The notes under the pieces: generated by a model
What the model was told of the DNA's origin: nothing
Seen by the model: the letters and a program-made list of their open reading frames with translations, nothing else
The model's database searches: none
NCBI GenBank assembly: GCA_020440405.1
Contig: JAGROF010000143.1
Span: 1-13,831, forward strand
Direction: 5' to 3'
DNA length: 13,831 bases
Source of the DNA: Chlamydiia bacterium
GTDB lineage: Bacteria; Chlamydiota; Chlamydiia; Chlamydiales; Simkaniaceae
Part shown: positions 1 through 7,632 of the stretch, one piece after another
Position numbering within the stretch: position 1 is the first letter of the stretch
Layout of the letters: each line of letters begins with the position of its first letter
Translations under genes and position numbers: made by a program

Positions 1-1
1 T

Positions 2-1879
2 GAGCAAATTCTGAACTTTTATTTTGATGAGCGCGACACCCAAAACCTAAAACTTTCGATCGATCTTCTTGAGCCATTTCTCAAGTGGTTAGAACTCCCC
101 GCAGAGCAATTTTATCTGAAGGGGTTTATTGAAAAGATCTATGCTGCCCAAAAATACCTTAAGGAGAACCCTTCCCATATCCCCGGCCATTTAGAGTGGA
201 TGGCAATGATTGAAAAACGAGAGGAAAATGCTCCAAAACAATATGAAAGAGTAGAGGAATACTATCACGTTCATCAGGAGACGGAAGAGCAAGTTAAATA
301 TTACGTGAAAGAATACCTCGACCATTACAATAAGGTGGGGTTGATTTGGGGTCTTTCCACACTCACCAACTCCAACGTTTTTGGACACGCTCCCTTGTCG
401 GAGAGATCTCCCATTGGAATGGGAGTGGTCGATACTAAAGATTTTTATGGAAGATCTTTACTCAGTGAGTCAGTGTTTTATCAAAAGCCGCTTTATCAAT
501 ATGATGCTTCTCTAGAATCGTTAACGCAGCCGGCAGAATTTTTAGCGACCCATATTGATGTCATTACCCTCCCAGAGATGCATCATGTCTTTTTTGGAAA
601 CACACTGCGTCTTGAAGAAGAGGAGGATGGGAAAAAACGGGTAGGATATCTTACAGTAGGAACACATGGAGGGCTTGTTTTAGGTTCCCTATCTCGAGCA
701 ACCCACCAGCAAGGTTTGTTTATTTCCGACAATAAAATCATTGTTGTGACCAATGAAGAAGGAAAGGAAATTCAAGATCCCAAGTGGTATGAAATTCCTG
801 TTGAGCAACTCCTTTCCTCCAGTTCAGGGACGGTTGCAGTTGGGGGAGAGGATTATTTTTTTCTCCATATTGTGCCTTATCGCAAACTTGATGTGCACTT
901 CTTCATTTTTAAACCGAAGGATGAGGAGTATGCACTTGTCAATTCCCTTAGAGAAGGGGCGATCGAAATCGTCAATCAAATCTCGATGCAGATGCGCATC
1001 GCCTCAGTGGCAGGGCTCCTATTTGTCTTAGTTCTTCTCAATAACATTTCTAAACGGATTACCCGTCCGATTACCCACTTAGCAAATGTAACAAAAGAGG
1101 TTGCGGCGGGAAATCTCGAAGCGATTCAAATTCCTGAAGAATCCAAGAAGAAATCTCGTGATGAAGTCTACACGCTTTACCACTCCTTTTTTGAAATGAT
1201 CCAAGGGCTCAAAGAAAAAGAACGGGTACGTGGGATCCTTAACAAAGTGGTTTCTGAAGAGATTGCAGAAGAAGCGCTTAAAGGAAATATCCAACTGGGG
1301 GGAGAAGAAAAAAAGGTGACGGTGCTCTTTGCAGATATCCGTGGGTTAAGCAAGATGACAGAAAAAATGCAGCCGCAAGAGGTCATCAGTCTCATCAATA
1401 CCTGTATGACAAAGATGTCAGAAAAAATCGATCTACACGGAGGAGTGATTGATAAATATGTTGGTGATGAAGTAATGGCGCTCTTTGGTGCGCCTATTGA
1501 AAAACCTGGAAGCGCTTTCCAAGCCATTCAAAGCGCTATCGACATGATCGACGAGATCAAAACCTGGAATCAGGAGCGGAAACAACAAGGGCTTCCCGAA
1601 ATCGAAATGGGCATTGGAATCCATACAGGAAATGTGGTTGCGGGAAATATGGGGGCTGAAAATCGCTTGAATTATACCGTCTTAGGGGCCAATGTGAACC
1701 TTGCTGCGCGGATTTGTTCTGAGGCAGGAGGCATGCAGGTATTGATTAGTGAAAGTACACTAGAGGCTGAAGGGGTGAAGACTCAGATCGACTTTGAAAC
1801 GCTCGAGCCGATGCAGTTCAAAGGATTTACAGAGCCGATCCCTGTCTTTTCTGTGACATCCTACAGGAGCAGCCAATGA
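2..1879 (+). CDS. Membrane class III adenylate/guanylate cyclase with HAMP domain (5'-truncated by window edge)
   Basis: The protein makes a cyclic nucleotide, most likely cAMP from ATP, on the cytoplasmic side of the inner membrane. The frame is open from base 2, so the ATG at 200 is internal and the true start lies before the window; 625 residues are visible. About 330 residues of sensor-like sequence (perhaps a Cache-type extracytoplasmic domain) precede a transmembrane helix near residues 333-350. A HAMP linker (KRITRPITHL) follows, then the catalytic domain from about residue 440. All catalytic positions are present: metal aspartates D445 (FADIRG) and D489 (VGDEVM), purine-specificity pair K485 and T559, transition-state N566 and R570. 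The Lys/Thr pair is typical of class IIIb bacterial adenylate cyclases. The stop overlaps the fluC start (ATGA at 1876), so the genes are probably co-transcribed. The signal sensed is unknown. Confidence 0.92.
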   Translation, partial: EQILNFYFDERDTQNLKLSIDLLEPFLKWLELPAEQFYLKGFIEKIYAAQKYLKENPSHIPGHLEWMAMIEKREENAPKQYERVEEYYHVHQETEEQVKYYVKEYLDHYNKVGLIWGLSTLTNSNVFGHAPLSERSPIGMGVVDTKDFYGRSLLSESVFYQKPLYQYDASLESLTQPAEFLATHIDVITLPEMHHVFFGNTLRLEEEEDGKKRVGYLTVGTHGGLVLGSLSRATHQQGLFISDNKIIVVTNEEGKEIQDPKWYEIPVEQLLSSSSGTVAVGGEDYFFLHIVPYRKLDVHFFIFKPKDEEYALVNSLREGAIEIVNQISMQMRIASVAGLLFVLVLLNNISKRITRPITHLANVTKEVAAGNLEAIQIPEESKKKSRDEVYTLYHSFFEMIQGLKEKERVRGILNKVVSEEIAEEALKGNIQLGGEEKKVTVLFADIRGLSKMTEKMQPQEVISLINTCMTKMSEKIDLHGGVIDKYVGDEVMALFGAPIEKPGSAFQAIQSAIDMIDEIKTWNQERKQQGLPEIEMGIGIHTGNVVAGNMGAENRLNYTVLGANVNLAARICSEAGGMQVLISESTLEAEGVKTQIDFETLEPMQFKGFTEPIPVFSVTSYRSSQ

Positions 1880-2253
1880 AAGAACTGATTCTTGTTGGCA
1901 TTGGAGGGGGGATCGGGTCAATCTGTCGGCTACTTCTTTCACGATCGATTCAACTTGCCACTCCCTTTGTGTTTCCCTTAGGAACGCTTGTCGTGAACGT
2001 TGTTGGATCGTTCTTTATTGGCGTTCTAAGCATTTTGATTTTAAGTCGGATCGGTGCACTCAGTAGCGATCTGCGCGCCTTTGTGATCATCGGCCTTCTT
2101 GGAGGCTTTACAACCTTTTCCACCTTTTCTCTTGAAGCCATTGACCTTTGGGAAAGTGGAGAAAGCTTAAAACTGATCTTCTATCTCTTCCTTTCGGTTG
2201 CACTGGGACTCTTTGCAGCCTACGGGGGACTTATCCTTGGGAGAAAAATATGA
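1876..2253 (+). CDS. fluC: Fluoride channel FluC (CrcB family)
   Basis: This 125-residue, four-helix inner-membrane protein belongs to the FluC/CrcB family, which forms dual-topology dimers that let fluoride leave the cytoplasm. The family signatures are intact: an N-terminal glycine-rich GGGIGSICR, the helix-2 motif GTLVVNVVGSFFIG with the conserved Asn41, and GLLGGFTTFSTF with the two pore phenylalanines F81 and F84. Its length is normal. The start overlaps the cyclase stop (ATGA, 1876-1879) and is preceded by AGGAG at 1865-1869 with a 6-nt spacer. No fluoride riboswitch is possible immediately upstream because the cyclase coding region occupies that sequence, so expression is likely tied to the cyclase transcript. 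Only one fluC copy is visible, fitting a homodimer. Confidence 0.95.
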   Translation: MKELILVGIGGGIGSICRLLLSRSIQLATPFVFPLGTLVVNVVGSFFIGVLSILILSRIGALSSDLRAFVIIGLLGGFTTFSTFSLEAIDLWESGESLKLIFYLFLSVALGLFAAYGGLILGRKI

Positions 2254-2549
2254 ACGAGATTATTTTAGCTCGAGTCTACATGAGTGAAAGAGAGCATCAC
2301 CTCAATGCGGTGCTCAAAATTCTTCACGAAGAGGTGAAAGTGCGCCATGTTGTGGTACTTAGAGGGATTGAAGGATTTGAGAAAGGGGGAAAGGTGCAAT
2401 CTTCTCATTTTTTAAGTCTTTCCCTGGACTTGCCCTTAGTGATTGAGTTTTTCGATACACCTGATCAAGTCAAACTGGCGACTTCAAAGATAGAAGCCGT
2501 TATTGAAAAGGGGCATATCCTCATGTTATCAGGGCAAATAAAAAGCTGA
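2250..2549 (+). CDS. DUF190 family protein (PII-like fold)
   Basis: This 99-residue soluble protein has the DUF190 pattern: an N-terminal strand (ILARVYMSE) followed by an alternating alpha/beta layout resembling PII signalling proteins. DUF190 genes are often found beside crcB/fluC, and that pairing occurs here with a 4-nt ATGA overlap (2250-2253). A GGGAG Shine-Dalgarno at 2239-2243 with 6-nt spacing supports this start over in-frame ATGs further up inside fluC. The biochemical role of DUF190 is not established. The context suggests a regulator or accessory of fluoride export, perhaps nucleotide-responsive, but that is inference. It is the last gene of the overlapping unit; a long palindrome begins 15 bp after its stop. 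Confidence 0.85.
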   Translation: MNEIILARVYMSEREHHLNAVLKILHEEVKVRHVVVLRGIEGFEKGGKVQSSHFLSLSLDLPLVIEFFDTPDQVKLATSKIEAVIEKGHILMLSGQIKS

Positions 2550-2563
2550 GCTTTACGTTGCAA

Positions 2564-2728
2564 GAACCTATCCAGTATTAAAGGATTTATTTGATTTCTT
2601 CGATTTTTGAGCAGATTTTTTCTTTTCATTTTGACCACATTGTCCATGAGATAAGGGGGCAAAATGAAAAGGAAAAAGATGCCAAAAAGCGTGGAATAAA
2701 AAAAATATCTTTAATACTAGATAGGTTC
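2564..2728. repeat. 165-bp long imperfect palindrome, MITE-like
   Basis: The outer ends form a 20-bp inverted repeat with one mismatch: GAACCTATCCAGTATTAAAG at 2564-2583 against the complement of 2709-2728. The inner arms also pair: TTTTCATTTTG at 2623-2633 is perfectly complementary to 2660-2670, leaving a 26-nt loop. The sequence between the outer and inner pairs (about 2584-2622 and 2671-2708) is roughly complementary with small gaps. The whole intergenic segment can therefore fold into one long hairpin. No protein is encoded in it. Clear target-site duplications are not visible at the tips. It fits a non-autonomous miniature inverted-repeat element; a transcript-level structure between the DUF190 gene and the next gene is the alternative. 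Confidence 0.7.
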
Positions 2729-2760
2729 ATATGTTACATTAAGGAAAAAGGAGGGAGGAT

Positions 2761-3120
2761 ATGAGTCACACGCCAGAAAATGACTTAGCACGTCATCTCA
2801 AAAATCAAGAGCAAAACATTCATGGTAACCTATTCATGCTCAACCAGCTGTTCCAGATTTATTGCGATGATTCTTTAGATGAAAAAAAGCGTCTCAAGCA
2901 AGCCATACCCCTTGTCGATAAGCTTGCAGAGTCAAACCCTATTGTTGCAAAGGAAATCAAAGATGTTTTAGCCACGGGAGACCCAAAAAAAATCGAAGCC
3001 TACTTCAAAGAAGAACAAGATGCCCTGATTCAAACATTGACAACTGAAATTCAGCAACATCAAGACATCAATAAGCGGATCAATAAAGAAAATATCGAAG
3101 ATCAGCCCACCGATTCGTAG
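2761..3120 (+). CDS. Small helical protein of unknown function
   Basis: This 119-residue protein is not recognised. It is hydrophilic and probably all-helical, rich in Lys, Glu, Gln and Asp, with no signal peptide, membrane segment or cysteine pair (one Cys only). The C-terminal third, from the KKIEAYFKEEQ stretch onward, could form a coiled coil. The start is firm: a full AAGGAGG Shine-Dalgarno at 2748-2754 stands 6 nt before the ATG. It lies alone between the MITE-like palindrome and the MFS gene, so its promoter is probably within or at the right edge of the palindrome. It could be a lineage-specific cytosolic protein or a secreted effector, but the sequence shows nothing that decides this. 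Confidence 0.75.
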   Translation: MSHTPENDLARHLKNQEQNIHGNLFMLNQLFQIYCDDSLDEKKRLKQAIPLVDKLAESNPIVAKEIKDVLATGDPKKIEAYFKEEQDALIQTLTTEIQQHQDINKRINKENIEDQPTDS

Positions 3121-3149
3121 CTGAAGGGCTTGCGCATTAATTCTTTAAT

Positions 3150-3180
3150 CGGGTAAATCAAAGCTTTTACAGCTTATCCG
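3150..3180 (+). other. Short hairpin in the leader of the MFS gene
   Basis: The 70-bp gap before the MFS gene contains a 7-bp stem (3150-3156 with 3174-3180, one G-U pair) and overlapping alternative pairings such as AAGCT at 3161-3165 with AGCTT at 3171-3175. No T-run follows, so a classical intrinsic terminator is unlikely. The stem ends only 2 nt before the GGAG ribosome-binding site at 3183-3186, so it could modulate translation. It could also be chance in an A/T-rich gap. Confidence 0.3.
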
Positions 3181-3190
3181 ATGGAGAATC

Positions 3191-4462
3191 ATGAGTAAAA
3201 GTCCTAACTACCTTCCCCATCCTCGCCCTTACTATCCGTGGATGGTCTGGCTTCTCAGTTGTATTTTCCTCTTTTATATCTACTGTGTTCAGTCTGCTAC
3301 CCTATCCATCCGTCCTGTTAAGCCTCCAGAGGAGATGACTTTCCACCATGTTTGGAGATTCATTAATCCTTACGCTTACTGCATTATCATCTTCCAAATT
3401 CCTGTCGCGATCCTCATCGATAAAATGGGAGCAAGGCGGATGACTTCTCTTGGTATTGTTATTTTTGGATTGGGATCTGTTTTTTTCGGATTTGCAAAAG
3501 TCGATTGGCAACTCTGGGCTGCAGCATTTATCTTAGGATTTGGATGGGTGACTGCCTTTGTGAACGCCCTTAAACTCGCCTTTAATTGGTTTGTTCCTAA
3601 GCAATTTGCTTTTGTTGCAGGACTTACCCTCTCCATTGCAGCCCTAGGCATTGCTGTAGGGCAGCCCATTGCCTCAGTATTGCTCCACTACCTAGGGTGG
3701 AGACAAATGATGGTCGACTTCGGAATTATTGGGATCCTTTATGCCCTTATTTTCTTCAGTCTTGTCCGAGACTCAGAGCCTGGAGCCCGTTATTCTGTCC
3801 ATCAATATGAAAATCATGTTCCTCTTGTTAAAGCCATTGGACACGTCTTTTCCAAAGGACAAAACTGGGTCGTCGCCATTTTTTATGCCCTATTTTCTGC
3901 TCCCTGGCTGACATATCTTGGGCTCTGGCATGCTTCATTTTTTGAGGTAGCCTACAACGTATCTAAACAAGCAGGAATTATCTTGAACGTGACTTATGCA
4001 TCTCTTTTCGCGATTGCTTGTCCGTTTTTTGCCTATCTATCGACGCGCTACCAAAACCGCAAACGTTTTCTCTATATTGGAGTTGTCTCCACTCTGATCT
4101 TTAGCACCCTAACAATCTATATCCCAGGACTTCCTTATCCCTTAGCTGCTATGTTTTCAATGATCACAGCTTTTTCCTCAGGAGTCATCGCCCTTTCCTT
4201 TCCTCTCATTATAGAGCGGAACATCCCCATCGTTGCTGCAACAGTCTTTGGGTTCGCCTATACCCTTCACTTCATCCTCAAAATCCTCTTCGATAACTCT
4301 GTCCATTCCCTCATTCAATCTGTCCTTCCTGAAGGAACTACACACCCCACCGTCCAAGGCTTTCAACTCGGCTTTCTCATGATCCCCACAGCAATCTTTC
4401 TTTCTCTCATCATCCTCTTTTTTGTGAAAGAAACCCACGCCAAACAAACCTACGAAGGTTAA
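3191..4462 (+). CDS. Major facilitator superfamily transporter
   Basis: This 423-residue inner-membrane secondary carrier has about 12 hydrophobic helices and the MFS motif A between helices 2 and 3 (IDKMGARRM). Helix 5 carries the small-residue-rich stretch SIAALGIAVGQPIAS. The central loop lies near residues 195-215. It resembles the anion/organic-acid or nutrient MFS carriers common in intracellular bacteria such as Legionella, Coxiella and environmental chlamydiae, but no substrate can be read from the sequence. GGAG at 3183-3186 gives the ATG a 4-nt spacer. The last five codons and the stop lie in a 29-bp repeat found again at 10749-10777, immediately upstream of the tRNA. This marks the old gene-tRNA junction broken by the inserted block. 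Confidence 0.9.
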   Translation: MSKSPNYLPHPRPYYPWMVWLLSCIFLFYIYCVQSATLSIRPVKPPEEMTFHHVWRFINPYAYCIIIFQIPVAILIDKMGARRMTSLGIVIFGLGSVFFGFAKVDWQLWAAAFILGFGWVTAFVNALKLAFNWFVPKQFAFVAGLTLSIAALGIAVGQPIASVLLHYLGWRQMMVDFGIIGILYALIFFSLVRDSEPGARYSVHQYENHVPLVKAIGHVFSKGQNWVVAIFYALFSAPWLTYLGLWHASFFEVAYNVSKQAGIILNVTYASLFAIACPFFAYLSTRYQNRKRFLYIGVVSTLIFSTLTIYIPGLPYPLAAMFSMITAFSSGVIALSFPLIIERNIPIVAATVFGFAYTLHFILKILFDNSVHSLIQSVLPEGTTHPTVQGFQLGFLMIPTAIFLSLIILFFVKETHAKQTYEG

Positions 4463-4473
4463 TCCATTACAAA
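4445..4473 (+). repeat. Left 29-bp direct repeat (MFS 3' end)
   Basis: Bases 4445-4473 are identical to 10749-10777. The repeat contains the last MFS codons (TYEG, stop) plus 11 downstream bases. It marks the left boundary of a 6.3-kb block. Similarity ends sharply on the 5' side, where the MFS coding sequence differs from the DNA before the right copy. Confidence 0.92.
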
Positions 4474-4494
4474 ATCCGTTGGTCGTAGCCCCAT
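4473..4494 (+). pseudogene. tRNA-Ile relic (two collinear fragments)
   Basis: Bases 4473-4488 match the intact tRNA at 10845-10860 over 16 bp (3' half of the anticodon arm and variable region). Bases 4488-4494 match 10876-10882 (acceptor end plus discriminator). With the preceding 29-bp repeat, all 50 bases of 4445-4494 are accounted for in order by the intact locus, with inferred deletions of 68 and 16 bp. The last 7-bp block alone is too short to be conclusive; its correct order and position support it. Confidence 0.8.
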
Positions 4495-4573
4495 AAGCGT
4501 GCTTGAATCAGTGACACTCTGGGACTTTTTAGTTTTTTGGACAAAATTTCCCCAAAGGAGATAGAAGAAGAAT

Positions 4574-7189
4574 ATGGATTGGCATGCACGGAAAGTAGAA
4601 GATATTTTGCAGGAATATGGAGTAGAGGAAGAGGGTCTGAACTCCAGCGAGGTAACGAAGCGGCAAAAAGAGAGCGGGCTCAATGAGATTGAGGGACGAC
4701 AAGGGCGCTCGGTCGTTGCGATTTTTGTGGGGCAGTTTTTTAATCCCCTGATTGTGATTTTATTCGTAGCAGCAATTTTAAAGTTGTTTGTTGCTTCGAT
4801 CTTAGATGGAACTGTTATTTTGGTAACAATTGGCCTAATGGTGGGTATCGCATTTTTTCAAGAAGTGAAGGCAGAAAAAGCTTTGATTGCTTTGAAAAAA
4901 ATGGCAGCTCCAAAAGCAAAAGTCAAGCGGGAAGGCAGTGTTGAAGAAATTCTATCAAAAGAGTGTGTCCCTGGAGATATTGTTTTGTTAGAAGCGGGAA
5001 GTCGGGTTCCGGCTGATTGTCGACTCATGAAGGTTTCAAACTTGCAAGTCAATGATGCCTCTTTAACAGGAGAGTCTATTCCTGTTGAAAAAATGACAGA
5101 TCCTCTTGCTCAAGAGACGGAACTTGCAGAGCGGAAGAACATGGTGTATGCTGGAACTGTTGTATCTCATGGAAAGGGGGTAGCGGTTGCCTGTGCCACT
5201 GGAATGAGTACTGAGCTTGGGAAAATTGCAAAGCAGCTCCAATCCACACACAAGGAATTGACACCTCTTCAAAAAGGGATTAAGCGGCTTGGAAACTGGA
5301 TGCTTCTTGTGATTGGGGGTATTATCTTAGGGTTTTTAGCCCTTGGTTGGTCGATTGGAATGGGGTGGCTCGAGCTCTTTTTGCTTTGCGTAGCAATTGC
5401 AGTTGCTGCAATCCCAGAAGGACTTCCTGCAACAGTTACAGTGGTCCTTGCTTCAGGAGTCCATCACTTGTCAAAGAAGAAAGGGATTATTCGGAAACTT
5501 GTCGCTGTGGAAACTTTAGGATCAACAACTGTAATCTGTACGGACAAAACTGGAACGCTCACTGAAAATGCAATGACACTTGTAGAGTGGGCCACCCTCA
5601 AAGGACAGTTTCCTATTGAGAACGAAAGTGTTGAAAGAGAAAAGCTACTCAAGATTGGAGCTCTATGCAACGATGCCGTTCTTAAAGAGGATAAAGAAAT
5701 CGGAGATTCGACGGAGATAGCCCTCTTAAAAGGTTTAAAAGAAATCAATGAGAAAAAAGAGGCTTGGGAAAAAGAGACTCCTCGAGTAGATGAAATTCCC
5801 TTTAGCAGCGAAAAGCAGTGGATGGCAACCTTGCATGCGGAGAAAGAAGGTCCCCGAGCATTGATTAAAGGGGCTCCAGAAAAACTTTTAGCATTTAGCT
5901 CTCAGGTTGAGGTAGAGGGGAGAGTACAACCATTGTCAGACAAAGAAAGGTCGACTATTGAAGGAATGCTACATGAAATGGCAAAAAAAGGTCTGAGGAT
6001 TTTAGGGATGGCCTACAAAGACTGTTCTGAATCAGACTTTAATGAGGGAGGGATTGAGCAGGGGCTAACATTCATTGGATGTCTAGGATTTATTGATCCC
6101 CCTAGGAAGGAGGTCAAAGAGGCCATAAAAAAATGTCAGCAAGCGGGGATCACTGTTAAGATGGTAACGGGAGATAACCCTCAAACAGCAGAAGCCATAG
6201 GAAAAGAGTTAGAGTTGAGTAGTAAAGGAGTTGTAACAGGTCGTGAATTAGAAAGTTATGAAGATAACATCTTAGAAGAAAAGCTTAAAGAAATCCATAT
6301 TTTTGCAAGAATTGAACCAGGGCATAAACTGCGTATTGTTGAGGCATGTAAAAAAAGAGGGGATATTGTTGGTATGACTGGGGATGGGGTGAATGATGCA
6401 CCGGCTCTTGAAGCGGCAAATATTGGGATTTCCATGGGAATCACAGGGACAGATGTGACAAAAGAGGCATCAGATATCATTTTAGCCGATGATAATTTTT
6501 CAACGATTGTAGATTGTGTTGACGAGGGAAGAGCAATATTCAATCGTCTCCGCCATGTCACAACCTTTCTAATGACAACTTGTTTTGGGGAAGTGGCAAC
6601 AATCCTCTTTGCGTTTCTCTTTTTTCAGACTTCTCCACTTGAACCTCTACAAATTTTATGGATCAACCTCGTCACGGGTTCCCTTGTGGCAATTCCCATC
6701 GGAATGGAACCAAAAGAGGGAAATGAGCTCCAGTACCCTCCCCGAAGTCACCAGGTAGGTCTTGTCTTTCCTGGAATGGTGTGGCGGATTGGGTTTCTTT
6801 CTCTTGCGTTAAGTATCGGAGCTTTTCTTGTCTTTTCTTTTAGTTTAAACACAAGCAACCTTACCCATGCAAGGAGTATGACTTTCTGCTCAATTGTCCT
6901 TTTTGAGTGGTTTATTTCTTTTCATATGCGATCAGATGAGCGCTCTGTGAGATCATTAGGTTTTTTACGGAATAAAATGCTCATCCTATCAAGTATTATT
7001 GCAGTCTGCCTTTTAGGAATGATCCTGTATATTCCCTTTTTCCAAAAAAGCTTTATGACAACGTTTCTAACATTTCAAGACTGGCTTATCTGCTTAACAC
7101 CAGGGTTAGTAGTGTTTTTTTTGGAATCACTGCGAAAGAAACTTTTCCCAAAATTGTTTAATTATGGCAAATGGAAAATAGGACAATGA
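4574..7189 (+). CDS. P2-type cation-transporting ATPase (SERCA/PMCA-like)
   Basis: This 871-residue inner-membrane pump uses ATP to export a cation. It follows the P2A order: N-terminal cation-ATPase domain, actuator motif TGES (165-168), TM4 motif with PEGLP (281-285), phosphorylation site DKTGTLT with D324, nucleotide-binding KGAPE (432-436), hinge TGDGVNDAP (602-610), then C-terminal helices. TM4 E282 and TM5 E673 match SERCA calcium ligands E309 and E771, and N698 and T701 match N796 and T799. However, the essential TM6 aspartate (D800 in SERCA) is glycine (G702), and the TM5 asparagine (N768) is cysteine (C670). Calcium is therefore not assured; manganese or another ion is possible. A GGAG at 4557-4560 lies 13 nt before the ATG. 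It is the first gene of the island and overlaps the DoxX-like gene. Confidence 0.93.
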   Translation: MDWHARKVEDILQEYGVEEEGLNSSEVTKRQKESGLNEIEGRQGRSVVAIFVGQFFNPLIVILFVAAILKLFVASILDGTVILVTIGLMVGIAFFQEVKAEKALIALKKMAAPKAKVKREGSVEEILSKECVPGDIVLLEAGSRVPADCRLMKVSNLQVNDASLTGESIPVEKMTDPLAQETELAERKNMVYAGTVVSHGKGVAVACATGMSTELGKIAKQLQSTHKELTPLQKGIKRLGNWMLLVIGGIILGFLALGWSIGMGWLELFLLCVAIAVAAIPEGLPATVTVVLASGVHHLSKKKGIIRKLVAVETLGSTTVICTDKTGTLTENAMTLVEWATLKGQFPIENESVEREKLLKIGALCNDAVLKEDKEIGDSTEIALLKGLKEINEKKEAWEKETPRVDEIPFSSEKQWMATLHAEKEGPRALIKGAPEKLLAFSSQVEVEGRVQPLSDKERSTIEGMLHEMAKKGLRILGMAYKDCSESDFNEGGIEQGLTFIGCLGFIDPPRKEVKEAIKKCQQAGITVKMVTGDNPQTAEAIGKELELSSKGVVTGRELESYEDNILEEKLKEIHIFARIEPGHKLRIVEACKKRGDIVGMTGDGVNDAPALEAANIGISMGITGTDVTKEASDIILADDNFSTIVDCVDEGRAIFNRLRHVTTFLMTTCFGEVATILFAFLFFQTSPLEPLQILWINLVTGSLVAIPIGMEPKEGNELQYPPRSHQVGLVFPGMVWRIGFLSLALSIGAFLVFSFSLNTSNLTHARSMTFCSIVLFEWFISFHMRSDERSVRSLGFLRNKMLILSSIIAVCLLGMILYIPFFQKSFMTTFLTFQDWLICLTPGLVVFFLESLRKKLFPKLFNYGKWKIGQ

Positions 7190-7632
7190 GACATCTTATA
7201 GAAAAATATTTTGCACTAGAAAAGAAAATTTCCCACACCTTAAGGCGGTCGGGACCTAAACTTCTATTTGGAGCTTACGGCATCATTTTCATTTGGTATG
7301 GGCTTCTGAAGATTATCGGGATTAGTCCCGTTGAAGAACTTGTAGAGCGAGCAACCAACTGGTTTTTCACCCATGAGTTTGTAATTACTTTAGGGATTTG
7401 GGAAGTCTGTTTAGGGATATTTCTCTTTATCCCTAAACTGCGACGCCTAGGACTTCTTCTTTTATTCCTCCAGTTTCCAGGTACCTTCATGCCTCTTTTT
7501 ACTAATCCTGAGGATTGCTTCACTGTTTTTCCTTTTGGACTTACATTGGAAGGACAGTATATTTTTAAGAATTTAATTCTCATTTCTGGAGGGCTGGTGA
7601 TGGTGGGAAATCTCCATAAAGATATTCCCTAA
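7186..7632 (+). CDS. DoxX/DUF417-like membrane protein
   Basis: This protein of about 148 residues has four predicted membrane helices in the DoxX/YkgB style: a first helix with FIWYGLLKIIG, a short loop, a helix beginning VITLGIWEVCLG, a third helix with LLFLQFPGTFMPLF, and a C-terminal helix after GQYIFKNLIL. Related proteins are linked to membrane redox systems, but no reaction is established for this one. Translation probably starts at 7186, where ATGA overlaps the ATPase stop (7186-7189), implying translational coupling. An in-frame ATG at 7171 adds five residues and has no clear ribosome-binding site. The gene ends 4 bp into the convergent epimerase. Exact family assignment is uncertain; membership of a small four-helix membrane family is secure. 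Confidence 0.65.
   Translation: MRHLIEKYFALEKKISHTLRRSGPKLLFGAYGIIFIWYGLLKIIGISPVEELVERATNWFFTHEFVITLGIWEVCLGIFLFIPKLRRLGLLLLFLQFPGTFMPLFTNPEDCFTVFPFGLTLEGQYIFKNLILISGGLVMVGNLHKDIP

Noticed and set aside
200..1879. Cyclase starting at the ATG at 200
   Set aside because: The same frame is open and protein-like back to base 2, and no ribosome-binding site precedes 200, so the start lies before the window.
1876..1879. Fluoride riboswitch upstream of fluC
   Set aside because: The upstream sequence is cyclase coding DNA directly overlapping the fluC start, leaving no leader for a riboswitch.
2148..2249. N-terminal extension of the DUF190 protein from an upstream ATG
   Set aside because: It lies entirely within fluC in another frame, and the ATG at 2250 has a good ribosome-binding site and the family-typical N-terminus.
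4501..4560. Strong promoter for the ATPase gene
   Set aside because: TTGAAT at 4503 with TTTTTA 17 bp downstream is a poor -10 match; no convincing promoter can be named here.
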